Positions 1 to 6,221 are shown, counted from the stretch's first letter. The stretch is DNA of 8,426 nt from Chloroflexota bacterium (GCA_016200675.1 JACQEH010000066.1:1-8426); one strand, 5' to 3'. Translations and numbers: made by a program. Notes: generated by a model from the letters alone, not told the origin.

Positions 1-159
1 CGGCGGTGCGGACGCGCTTGAGGCCCGACGGTGAGCGGGCGCCCGTCCATTTCCGGGGAGTCCTGGCCAAGGTGCGAAACCTCTCGTTGCGGAGTCTGTG
101 TGGGCATGCGCGGGCGCAGGGCACCGGGCGCGGAGGCGGATCGTACCAGAGCGCGGCGA

Positions 160-190
160 TCTCGACCATGACCAGCTCTCGACCATGACC
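160..190. repeat. 14-bp tandem direct repeat
   Basis: The sequence TCTCGACCATGACC occurs at 160-173 and again at 177-190, separated by AGC (period 17). It lies 78 bp before the transporter start. It may be a duplicated binding site or a replication-slippage duplication; nothing else assigns a role. Confidence 0.6.
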
Positions 191-251
191 GGCGGTTGCG
201 ACGACCCTCGGCCTCGCGTCGGAGCTGGCGCGACAGCCATCGGCCGGGCCC

Positions 252-260
252 TGTCAGACT
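252..260 (+). promoter_or_regulatory. Weak extended -10-like element before the transporter
   Basis: TGTCAGACT (TG, one base, CAGACT) ends seven bases before the ATG at 268. This spacing resembles the other -10-like elements in the window and would give a leaderless or nearly leaderless transcript. The hexamer matches TATAAT poorly at its first position and no -35 is recognisable, so this is tentative. Confidence 0.22.
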
Positions 261-267
261 TCCGCCG

Positions 268-1212
268 ATGATCGCGATCCTCGGAGGCCTCGGCGCGGCG
301 GTGTCGTGGGCCATCGGCACGCTCTGCTCGTCGCGCTCGAGCCGGATGATCGGGCCGGCGTCCGTCCTCGCCTGGGTCATGATCATCGGGTTCCTCGTCA
401 GCATCCCCTCGTCCGTGGTGTCCCTGCAGGAGGGCCGCACCGTCTCGGCGGCGCAGGTTGCCGGCATGCTGGTGAACGGGGTCTCGTACACCGCCGGCCT
501 CCTCCTCGCCTATCGGGCGCTCGTCATCGGTCGCGTTTCCATCGTCACCCCGATCGTTTCGACGGAGGGCGCCGGGGCGGCGCTCGGATCCGTGGTCCTG
601 GGCGAGGCGCTCGGCATCCCGACCGCGATCGTCCTGGCGGTCATCGCGATCGGCGTGGTCCTGGCCTCGATCGACCGCCGGGCCGACGAGGCAGTCGCCG
701 GCCCCGGGACGGATCCGGACGATCCCGAGGGCGTCGTGCCGGTCTGGACCGGTCCGGAGCCCGCCGCCCGGCCTGCCCACCATCGCGAGGACCCGGCGGC
801 GACGCGTCGAAGCGTCCTTCTCGCGATCAGCGCCGCGGTCGCCTTCTCGATCGGCCTGATCAGCAGCGCGCACCTCGGCGACACGCCCATCAGCTGGATC
901 CTCCTCAGCTCGCGCGGGGCGGGTTTGGTCCTGATCGCGATCCCGCTCGTCGCCCGCAGGCGCCTCCGGCTCTCGCGCCGGGCCGTCCCCCTGGTCCTCG
1001 TGTCCGGCGTGCTCGAGGTGGTGGGCAGCGCGGTCTACGTCACCGGCGCGCACGTGAGCGCGGCGACGGCGGCCGTGCTCGGATCGCAGTTCGCGGCGAT
1101 CGCCGCCGTCTCGGCCTTCATCTTCTTCGGCGAACGCCTGGCAAGGATCCAGGTCGTGGGCGTGTCCGTGGTCGCCATCGGCGTCGCGGCCCTGGCCATC
1201 GTCCGCGGCTGA
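268..1212 (+). CDS. EamA/DMT-family membrane transporter
   Basis: Predicted 314-residue inner-membrane protein of the drug/metabolite transporter (EamA) type, exporting or importing an unknown small molecule. The two-repeat architecture is visible. About five hydrophobic segments lie in residues 1-134 and another five in 183-312. Each half ends in the family's characteristic Gly-Glu followed by a Gly-rich helix: LGEALGIPTAIVLAVIAIG near 111-129 and FFGERLARIQVVGVSVVAIG near 286-305. A Pro/Asp/Glu/Arg-rich hydrophilic linker of about 48 residues (135-182) separates the halves and is longer than the short loop usual in the family. I chose ATG 268 because the hydrophobic first helix begins directly there. 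The frame stays open to a GTG at 196, but the added 24 residues are Arg/Ser/Pro-rich and would precede the membrane segment. It stands alone on this strand and converges on the carbonic anhydrase gene 63 bp away. Substrate cannot be told from sequence. Confidence 0.85.
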   Translation: MIAILGGLGAAVSWAIGTLCSSRSSRMIGPASVLAWVMIIGFLVSIPSSVVSLQEGRTVSAAQVAGMLVNGVSYTAGLLLAYRALVIGRVSIVTPIVSTEGAGAALGSVVLGEALGIPTAIVLAVIAIGVVLASIDRRADEAVAGPGTDPDDPEGVVPVWTGPEPAARPAHHREDPAATRRSVLLAISAAVAFSIGLISSAHLGDTPISWILLSSRGAGLVLIAIPLVARRRLRLSRRAVPLVLVSGVLEVVGSAVYVTGAHVSAATAAVLGSQFAAIAAVSAFIFFGERLARIQVVGVSVVAIGVAALAIVRG

Positions 1213-1214
1213 GG

Positions 1215-1248
1215 CGGTCGGGAAGCTCCGATCGGGGAAGACCCGGTC
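1215..1248. terminator. Possible bidirectional hairpin between convergent genes
   Basis: Two mutually exclusive stems lie in the 63-bp convergent gap. CGGTCGG (1215-1221) can pair with CCGATCG (1228-1234), and GATCGGG (1230-1236) can pair with CCCGGTC (1242-1248) around a GAAGA loop. Each has one G-T wobble. Neither is followed by a T-tract on either strand, so intrinsic termination is uncertain; the location between converging stop codons is the main argument. Confidence 0.25.
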
Positions 1249-1275
1249 CGAATCTCGCGGGCCGCTGGCGGTCGA

Positions 1276-1923
1276 TCAGCCGGCCGCGACCCGCCGCCAG
1301 CCATCCGGGCCATGGGCCTGGAGCTCGCCCAGGGCGATGTCGAACCAGGCGCCGGAGATGCCGAGGCGTCCGTCCGCCTCGCGCGACCGGATCCAGGGGA
1401 ACGTCCGCAGGTTCGCCAGCGATCGCTCCACGGAGGCGCGCTCGAGGGCCAGCTGGAGCGCGGCCCGGTCGTCGCCGGTGACGGCCCGCGCGGCGGGCAC
1501 GAGGTCCCGGATCCCGGCCACCCAGGTCCCGATGAAGTCCGTCGCGGACAGCGGGGCCTCCTCGGCGTGGGCGGCGGCGATCCCGCCGCACCGCCCGTGG
1601 CCAAGGACCACGATGGAGGAGACACCGAGGGCCAGGACGCCGTATTCGAGGGCCGCCGACGCCGCGTGCGCGGCAGAGTCGGGGGCGTACGGGGGCACGA
1701 GCGCGGCGACGTTTCGGACGACGAACAGCTCGCCGGGTCCGGCATCGAAGATCGTCTCCGGGGCGGACCGCGAGTCGGAACAGGCGACGACCATCGTCGC
1801 GGGGCGCTGGGCGCCGGATCCGAGCTCGCGATAGCGCTGGCGCTCGTCGGCGTAGCGCCCCTCGCGGAAGCGTTGATAGCCCGCCGCGAGGGCGTCCGGG
1901 ACGTGGTGCTGGGACGCGGCCAT
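1276..1923 (-). CDS. Beta-class carbonic anhydrase
   Basis: Zinc enzyme interconverting CO2 and bicarbonate, probably cytoplasmic: no signal peptide is visible. The 215-residue length fits bacterial beta-carbonic anhydrases. The zinc site is intact: C48-S-D50-S-R52 supplies one cysteine and the Asp/Arg dyad, and H109-G-R-C112-G-G supplies the second His and Cys. Other family blocks are FDAGPGELFVVRNVAALVPP (59-78), an ALEYGVLALGVSSIVVLGHG stretch (91-110) and the C-terminal GAWFDIALGEL (191-201), equivalent to the usual YDI.TG.L. Start ATG (minus strand, 1923-1921) lies only six bases after a TACGAT -10-like element, so the message may be leaderless. The gene is divergent from lepA (171 bp between starts) and convergent with the transporter. 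Physiological role (bicarbonate supply for carboxylases, or pH balance) cannot be told from context. Confidence 0.95.
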   Translation of the reverse strand: MAASQHHVPDALAAGYQRFREGRYADERQRYRELGSGAQRPATMVVACSDSRSAPETIFDAGPGELFVVRNVAALVPPYAPDSAAHAASAALEYGVLALGVSSIVVLGHGRCGGIAAAHAEEAPLSATDFIGTWVAGIRDLVPAARAVTGDDRAALQLALERASVERSLANLRTFPWIRSREADGRLGISGAWFDIALGELQAHGPDGWRRVAAG

Positions 1924-1929
1924 GCCCGG

Positions 1930-1938
1930 ATCGTAGCA
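1930..1938 (-). promoter_or_regulatory. Extended -10 element for the carbonic anhydrase gene
   Basis: On the minus strand TGCTACGAT reads as an extended -10 (TG, one base, TACGAT). The hexamer ends six bases before the ATG, so transcription should begin at or next to the start codon, implying a leaderless mRNA; no Shine-Dalgarno site fits in that space. No good -35 hexamer is seen 16-18 bp upstream. The same TGCTAC core occurs in the hrcA promoter. Confidence 0.5.
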
Positions 1939-1960
1939 ATGCCCCGCCTCGGGCGCGATC

Positions 1961-1977
1961 GGTGGCGAACTGCCACC
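1961..1977. repeat. Perfect inverted repeat in the divergent promoter region
   Basis: GGTGGC (1961-1966) and GCCACC (1972-1977) form a perfect 6-bp inverted repeat around GAACT. It lies about 25 bp upstream of the carbonic anhydrase -10, near or just beyond where a -35 would be, so it could be an operator. As no transcript is expected to need a terminator here, a DNA-binding site is the likelier reading, but chance is possible. Confidence 0.4.
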
Positions 1978-2022
1978 TGTCGATGTCCGCGTGGCGCAGG
2001 GCGGAGCTGTTCTGCGGCAGCT

Positions 2023-2037
2023 CGTTGACCTTCAACG
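2023..2037. repeat. Perfect inverted repeat upstream of lepA
   Basis: CGTTGA (2023-2028) and TCAACG (2032-2037) form a perfect 6-bp inverted repeat around CCT. It lies 44 bp upstream of the lepA -10-like element. It contains TTGACC, which resembles a -35 hexamer but has no -10 at the right distance. A regulator site is possible; no known family consensus is recognised. Confidence 0.4.
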
Positions 2038-2078
2038 GACCGCCATGCGCTCCATCGAGTGCCTGGGCCGGCAGGCCC

Positions 2079-2086
2079 GCTACACT
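2079..2086 (+). promoter_or_regulatory. -10-like element for lepA (leaderless start)
   Basis: GCTACACT includes the -10-like hexamer TACACT (2081-2086; four of six match TATAAT). Eight bases separate it from the GTG at 2095, so transcription would start at or beside the start codon. There is no Shine-Dalgarno sequence before this GTG. The nearest positions for a -35 (2057-2064) show no TTG. The motif resembles the -10 elements of the carbonic anhydrase gene and hrcA. Confidence 0.45.
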
Positions 2087-2094
2087 CCGGCCCC

Positions 2095-3906
2095 GTGACC
2101 ATCCCCCAGGAGCGCCTCCGCAACTTCTCGATCATCGCCCACATCGATCACGGCAAGTCCACGCTCGCGGACCGGCTCCTCGAGACGACCCACACGATCG
2201 ATCCCCGGCAGATGACGAGCCAGGTCCTCGATTCGATGGACCTCGAGCGGGAGAAGGGGATCACCATCAAGGCCCGGGCCGTCCGCCTCGAGTACACGGC
2301 GGACGACGGCCTGGTCTACGGCCTCAACCTCATCGACACGCCCGGCCACGTCGACTTCAGCTACGAGGTCAGCCGCAGCCTCCAGGCCTGCGAGTGCGCG
2401 ATCCTCGTGGTCGACGCGGCCCAGGGCATCGAGGCCCAGACCTTGGCCAACGTCCACCTCGCCATGCGCGAGGGCCTGACGATCATCCCCGTCCTCAACA
2501 AGATCGACCTGCCGTCGGCCCAGCCGGAGGTCGTGATGGAGGAGCTCGAGAGCATCCTGGCGATCCCCCGGGAGGAGGTGATCCTGGCCTCGGCCAAGGA
2601 GGGCACCGGGATCCTCGAGATCCTCGAGGCGATCGTGGCCCGGGTGCCGCCGCCCAAGGGCGACCCGACGAAGCCCCTCCAGGCCCTCGTCTTCGACTCC
2701 CACTACGACCCCTACAAGGGCGTCATCGTCTACGTCCGCCTGGCGGCCGGGACGATCCACGATCACGACCGGATCCGGCTCATGGCCTCGGGCGCCGAGG
2801 CCGACCTCCTGGAGCTCGGCTACTTCCGGCCGGCTCTCGTACCGGTTGGGACCATGCATGCCGGCGACGTCGGCTACGTGGCAACCGGCCTCAAGAACGT
2901 CCGCGAGGCCCAGGTCGGCGACACGATCACGACCGTGGCGGCACCCGCCGCGCAACCCCTGCCGGGCTACCAGGAGGCCAAGAGCCTCGTCTTCGCCGGC
3001 ATGTACCCGGTCAGCGGCGAGGACTACCCGCTCCTGCGCGACGCCATCGAGAAGCTCCACCTCAACGATGCCTCGTTCACCTACGAGCCAGAGAGCTCCG
3101 TCGCCCTCGGGTTCGGCTTCCGCTGCGGCTTCCTCGGCCTCCTCCACATGGAGATCGTCCAGGAGCGGCTGGAGCGTGAGTTCAGCCTCGACCTCATCGC
3201 GTCGGCCCCGTCGGTCGAGTACCAGGTCCTCCTGACCCACGGCCGGGGCACGGTCGAGGTCGACAACCCGGCCCACCTGCCGGCGGTTTCCGAGATCGAG
3301 GAGATCCGCGAGCCGTGGGTCCGCCTCAGCGTGGTGACGCCGTCGAGCTACATCGGACCGCTCATGGAGCTGTCCACGAACCGCCGGGGCGCGTTCGTCG
3401 ACCTCGAATACATCGATCCTGTCCGGGTCCTCATGCGCTTCGAGCTGCCCCTGGCCGAGCTCATCGTGGACTACTACGACCAGCTCAAGACGCGGACGGC
3501 GGGCTACGCCTCGATGGACTACGAGGAGATCGGCTACCGGGCGGCTCAGCTGGTCAAGCTCGACGTCCTCGTCGCCGGCGAGCCCGTGGATGCCCTGTCG
3601 ATGATCGTCCACCGCGACAAGTCGGTCGCCATTGGGCGGACCCTCGCCGAGCGGCTCAAGCAGCTGATCCCGCGCCAGATGTTCGAGGTCCCGATCCAGG
3701 CCTCGATCGGGGCCAATGTCGTGGCCCGCGAGACCGTCCGGGCGATGCGCAAGAACGTCCTCGCCAAGTGCTACGGTGGCGACATCACGCGGAAGCGGAA
3801 GCTGCTCGAGAAGCAGAAGGAAGGGAAGCGCCGGATGAAGCGCGTGGGATCCGTGGAGATCCCCCAGGAGGCCTTCCTCGCGATGCTCCGGACGGACGGG
3901 TCCTAG
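2095..3906 (+). CDS. lepA: Elongation factor 4 (LepA), ribosome back-translocating GTPase
   Basis: Translational GTPase of the EF-G family that acts on the ribosome and is linked to back-translocation or initiation-stage quality under stress. All G motifs are intact: AHIDHGKST (15-23, P-loop), GITIK (55-59, switch I), DTPGHVDF (81-88, with catalytic His 85), NKID (135-138) and SAK (166-168). Domain II, the EF-G III/V-like domains and the LepA-specific C-terminal domain follow, ending in KCYGGDITRKRKLLEKQKEG (558-577), the family signature. I chose GTG 2095 (603 residues), which matches the usual length of about 600; a GTG at 2059 would add 12 residues not expected from the family. The next gene begins one base after the TAG, so it is probably the first gene of a lepA-CPBP-hemW unit. 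Highly conserved, with no sign of damage. Confidence 0.98.
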   Translation: MTIPQERLRNFSIIAHIDHGKSTLADRLLETTHTIDPRQMTSQVLDSMDLEREKGITIKARAVRLEYTADDGLVYGLNLIDTPGHVDFSYEVSRSLQACECAILVVDAAQGIEAQTLANVHLAMREGLTIIPVLNKIDLPSAQPEVVMEELESILAIPREEVILASAKEGTGILEILEAIVARVPPPKGDPTKPLQALVFDSHYDPYKGVIVYVRLAAGTIHDHDRIRLMASGAEADLLELGYFRPALVPVGTMHAGDVGYVATGLKNVREAQVGDTITTVAAPAAQPLPGYQEAKSLVFAGMYPVSGEDYPLLRDAIEKLHLNDASFTYEPESSVALGFGFRCGFLGLLHMEIVQERLEREFSLDLIASAPSVEYQVLLTHGRGTVEVDNPAHLPAVSEIEEIREPWVRLSVVTPSSYIGPLMELSTNRRGAFVDLEYIDPVRVLMRFELPLAELIVDYYDQLKTRTAGYASMDYEEIGYRAAQLVKLDVLVAGEPVDALSMIVHRDKSVAIGRTLAERLKQLIPRQMFEVPIQASIGANVVARETVRAMRKNVLAKCYGGDITRKRKLLEKQKEGKRRMKRVGSVEIPQEAFLAMLRTDGS

Positions 3907-3907
3907 G

Positions 3908-4657
3908 GTGATCGACGACGTCCGCGCGCTCGTGGCCCTCGGGCTGACCCTGCTCCTGGTCATGCTCCGGATCGAGGCCGACCGCTTCGGGGCCGCCGAG
4001 TACGACGAGCCGGTGAGCGGCCAGATCCCGTCACGCCTTCGACGCCTCGCCTGGTATGCCATCGGCCTTGGCGGCGTCCTCGCCATCCTCATCGTCCACC
4101 CCGCCCCGGCGAGGGATCTCTACCTCAGCACGGGCGACAACGGCGTCCTGCTCGGCTTCGTCCTGGCCGTGATCGGCGGCGGCCTGGCCATCCTCATGGC
4201 CTGGCTCCGCTATCGGTACCTCCGCCTGCCTGACCTCTCGCAATACCCCGGAGCCCTGGTGAACGAGGTGGTCACGGCCGTCCTCGACGAGATCGTCTTC
4301 CGCGGCGCGTTCCTCGGCTTCCTCATCGTCGGGGGCGTCGATCCGACCCTGGCCGTGCTCGCGGAGACGGCGACGTACTCCCTGGCCACGCGCCTCGGCG
4401 CCCCGGGCCGCAACCGCTCGATGTTCCTGCTCTCGCTCGTCATCGGCCTCGTCGGCGGCTGGGCGACCCTCGTGACCGGCGGTATCGCGGCGGCCATCCT
4501 CGGCCATGGCGTGACCCGCGTGGCGATCTTCCTGGCCACGGGCCACGCCGGGCAGCCCGCTCCGGCGGGGACCGAGATCGAGGAGGTCGAGCGGAAGCGA
4601 CGGGCGCCGGAGGGCTGGCGGGTCGTGGCGGGCCGTGATCCGTCGCGGGAGCGCTAG
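3908..4657 (+). CDS. CPBP/Abi-type intramembrane protease family protein, motifs degenerate
   Basis: Predicted 249-residue multi-pass membrane protein. Hydrophobic segments lie near residues 7-21, 46-64, 79-101, 117-145, 171-190 and 191-211, followed by a charged tail (about 215-249). The segment VLDEIVFRGAFLGFL (125-139) matches motif 1 of the CPBP (Rce1/Abi) family, EExxxR, with D127-E128 and R132. Motif 2 (FxxxH) should follow, but the matching stretch reads ATYSLATRLG (155-164) and lacks the His. Motif 3 (HxxxN) seems to be H200-GVT-R204, keeping the His but not the Asn. It may therefore lack protease activity or use altered residues. GTG 3908 lies one base after the lepA stop and the gene's end overlaps the hemW start by 23 nt, indicating translational coupling. 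Family is fairly sure; function, substrate and activity are unknown. Confidence 0.8.
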   Translation: MIDDVRALVALGLTLLLVMLRIEADRFGAAEYDEPVSGQIPSRLRRLAWYAIGLGGVLAILIVHPAPARDLYLSTGDNGVLLGFVLAVIGGGLAILMAWLRYRYLRLPDLSQYPGALVNEVVTAVLDEIVFRGAFLGFLIVGGVDPTLAVLAETATYSLATRLGAPGRNRSMFLLSLVIGLVGGWATLVTGGIAAAILGHGVTRVAIFLATGHAGQPAPAGTEIEEVERKRRAPEGWRVVAGRDPSRER

Positions 4658-5977
4658 AGCGATCGTTCGCAGTTCGGCGACACCGGCGCCATCCGGGCCG
4701 GCCGGTCCCGCTGACCGTCCAGCGGCCGCTGAGCCCTTCGGAGAACCGGCCTCGGCCCCGCCGCGGTCCCTCTACATCCACGTCCCGTTCTGCGTCTCGA
4801 TCTGTCCGTATTGCGACTTCGTCGTGGTCGCCGGGGCGGCCGCCCGGGGACCGGGAACCCGCGTGCCTGCCTTCCTCGCGGCGCTCCGGAGGGAGCTGGA
4901 GCTCCGCGCCGACGCGCTCGACGCGAGGTGGGGACGCGCCGGCGAGGAGCCGTCGCGGCCGGCCCTCGACACCGTGTACTTCGGGGGCGGCACGCCGTCG
5001 CTCCTGCCCGAGAACGACCTGGCCGGGCTGCTGGGCCTGGTGCGGGACCGCTTCGGCGTCACCGAGGGGGCGGAGATCACCGCGGAGGCCAACCCGGGGC
5101 CGGATGAGCGCGGCGACGCCGTCCAGCTCGCGGCCGCCGGGATCACCCGGATCTCGTACGGCGCACAGGCCCTGGACGAGGCCTCGCTCCGGGCCCTCGG
5201 TCGGCGCCATCACGTCGCCGACGTCGTCGCGGCCGTGGAGGAGGCGCGGGCCGCCGGCATCACCTCCCTGAGCCTCGATCTGCTCTACGACCTCCCGGAT
5301 CAGACGGTGGCCGCCTTCGCGGCGACGCTGGAGGCCGCCCTCGACCTCGGGCCGGACCACCTCTCCGTGTACGCCCTGACCCTCGACGATCCCGATGCGG
5401 AGGGGCTGACGGGTCCCGGCGGGGATCACCTGCCAACGCGGCCCGGGGCCCGCCGCTGGCGGGCCGCCGCCGGTCCGCGCCAGGGCGACGACCGGGCCGC
5501 GGCGGTGGACGAGCACGCGACGGCCCGACTCGCCGAGGCGGGCTTCGCGGGCTACGAGATCAGCAACTGGGCCCGCCCGGGGCACGAGAGCCGCCACAAC
5601 CTGGCCTACTGGACGCGCCGGCCGCACGAGGCCGTGGGCCCCGGCGCCCACGCCTTCGACGGTCGGGTGCGCCGCTGGAATGCCGCCCGCCTCAATGGCT
5701 ACGTCGAGGCCCTCGCGCCCGGCCACGCGACCGTCGGCGTCCTGCCGCCGGGCGGCAAGGAGATCGTCGACCGGGCCGGGGCGGCCGCCGAAGCGGTCAT
5801 CCTGGGACTGCGCCTGGCCGACGGGGTGCCGGCGGAGCTTGGGGCCCGGCCGCCGCTCGAGGCGCAGCTGGCCTGGGCGCGGGCGCCGGGCTCCTGGCGG
5901 AAACGGACGATGGCCGTCTGGCCCTCACGACGCGCGGACGGCTGCTCTCCAACGAGCTCTTCTCGCGCCTCGTCTGA
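4635..5977 (+). CDS. hemW: HemW-like radical SAM protein, apparent frameshift near the C-terminus
   Basis: Radical SAM protein of the HemN/HemW family. C53-VSI-C57-PY-C60 binds the 4Fe-4S cluster. It is followed by Asp-Phe rather than a fourth Cys, which with HNLAYW (321-326, the HNxxYW heme-binding motif) marks HemW, a heme chaperone, rather than coproporphyrinogen dehydrogenase HemN. GGGTPS (117-122) is the usual SAM-contact block; LYDLPDQT (217-224) replaces the common LIYGLPGQT. The starting frame runs on to 6149, but its last 88 residues look random. The family C-terminus, LALTTRGRLLSNELFSRLV then TGA 5975-5977, lies in another frame that joins if one base is restored near 5880-5888 (R416 onward). 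Corrected length is about 447 residues. GTG 4635 is the only start before the Cys motif, giving a Pro/Ala-rich lead of about 44 residues and a 23-nt overlap with the upstream gene. Confidence 0.9.
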
Positions 5978-6112
5978 GGCCTGGCTCGGGATGAGGCCAT
6001 CGCCCGCCGGGTGGCTGTCGAGATCCTCCGCGAGCGCGGCGATGACGCCGCCGTCCACGGCAGACGCCGCCGACAGAAGACGCCGCTGTCCGTCGATAGA
6101 ATCGCTGTCCCT

Positions 6113-6127
6113 CGGCGTACGGCGCCG
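6113..6127 (+). terminator. Small GC hairpin between hemW and hrcA
   Basis: CGGCG (6113-6117) pairs with CGCCG (6123-6127) around TACGG, just upstream of the hrcA -35. There is no T-tract; it might slow readthrough from the lepA-hemW unit but could equally be chance in GC-rich DNA. Confidence 0.18.
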
Positions 6128-6134
6128 CCGCCCG

Positions 6135-6163
6135 TTGACGCTGGCCTGACTCGCTGCTACCAT
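6135..6163 (+). promoter_or_regulatory. Housekeeping-sigma promoter of the hrcA-grpE-dnaK operon
   Basis: TTGACG (6135-6140, five of six to the -35 consensus), a 17-bp spacer, and TACCAT (6158-6163) preceded by TG plus one base (6155-6157), giving an extended -10 TGCTACCAT. Predicted start of transcription is about 6169-6171, immediately before the CIRCE operator, so bound HrcA would block initiation or early elongation. A further TAGAAT at 6097-6102 could be a second -10 but has no -35 partner. Confidence 0.8.
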
Positions 6164-6174
6164 CCGATCCAGCG

Positions 6175-6201
6175 TTAGCACTCTGGCATGGAGAGTGCTA
6201 A
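6175..6201 (+). promoter_or_regulatory. CIRCE operator (HrcA binding site)
   Basis: Perfect match to the CIRCE consensus: TTAGCACTC (6175-6183), a nine-base spacer TGGCATGGA, and GAGTGCTAA (6193-6201). It overlaps the predicted start of the transcript and ends 27 bases before the hrcA start codon. HrcA is known to bind this element as a dimer, with GroEL modulating its activity. No second CIRCE is seen before grpE or dnaK, so all three genes probably depend on this one. Confidence 0.98.
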
Positions 6202-6217
6202 CGATCCACCAGGATCT

Positions 6218-6221
6218 GGAG
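6218..6221 (+). promoter_or_regulatory. Ribosome binding site deciding the TTG start of hrcA
   Basis: GGAG lies seven bases before TTG 6229. It supports this TTG as the start: it is the only Shine-Dalgarno-like site between CIRCE and the conserved N-terminus. Confidence 0.6.

Larger units (their letters stand above)
1..267. other. Left-edge region with no supportable gene
   Basis: No convincing coding region, tRNA or other RNA signature is visible here. One frame reads GGADALEARR and stops at a TGA at 32-34. This could be the tail of a gene entering from the left, but ten residues are too few to judge. On the minus strand an ATG at 50-48 opens a frame running off the left edge (MDGRPLTVGPQARPHR), also unjudgeable. 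A GC palindrome CGGGCGCCCG lies at 36-45 inside a possible stem GACGG/CCGTC (27-31 with 43-47), with no T-tract after it. A 60-codon open frame at 6-188 has an Arg/Gly/Ser-rich composition without family features and looks like chance in GC-rich DNA. Confidence 0.5.

Noticed and set aside
1..267. tRNA or other structured RNA gene in the left-edge region
   Set aside because: No T-loop GGTTCGA-type sequence, acceptor stem pairing or other RNA signature could be found.
306..1481. 391-residue plus-strand open frame over the transporter
   Set aside because: Arg/Gly/Pro/His-rich with no hydrophobic or family pattern, and overlaps the EamA-like protein in another frame.
2025..2030. TTGACC as a -35 for lepA
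   Set aside because: It lies 50 bp from the TACACT -10-like element and no -10 occurs 16-18 bp after it; it is better seen as part of the inverted repeat at 2023-2037.
1035..2144. Long minus-strand open frames (369, 305 residues) over the transporter and carbonic anhydrase genes
   Set aside because: They overlap the convincing beta-carbonic anhydrase in other frames, are Arg/Pro/Ser-rich and show no family motifs; typical shadow frames in GC-rich DNA.
2080..4092. 670-residue minus-strand open frame opposite lepA
   Set aside because: It lies antisense to lepA, whose motifs are all intact. Its Asp/Glu/Val/Leu/Arg-rich, repetitive composition is what the complement of GC-rich coding DNA yields.
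5870..5900. Programmed ribosomal frameshifting in hemW
   Set aside because: No slippery heptamer or evident downstream stimulator is seen, and HemW is not known to be made this way; an indel is simpler.
5978..6149. Main-frame extension of HemW to the stop at 6147-6149
   Set aside because: Ser/Arg/Pro-rich sequence without family resemblance; the true ending is in the other frame at 5975-5977.
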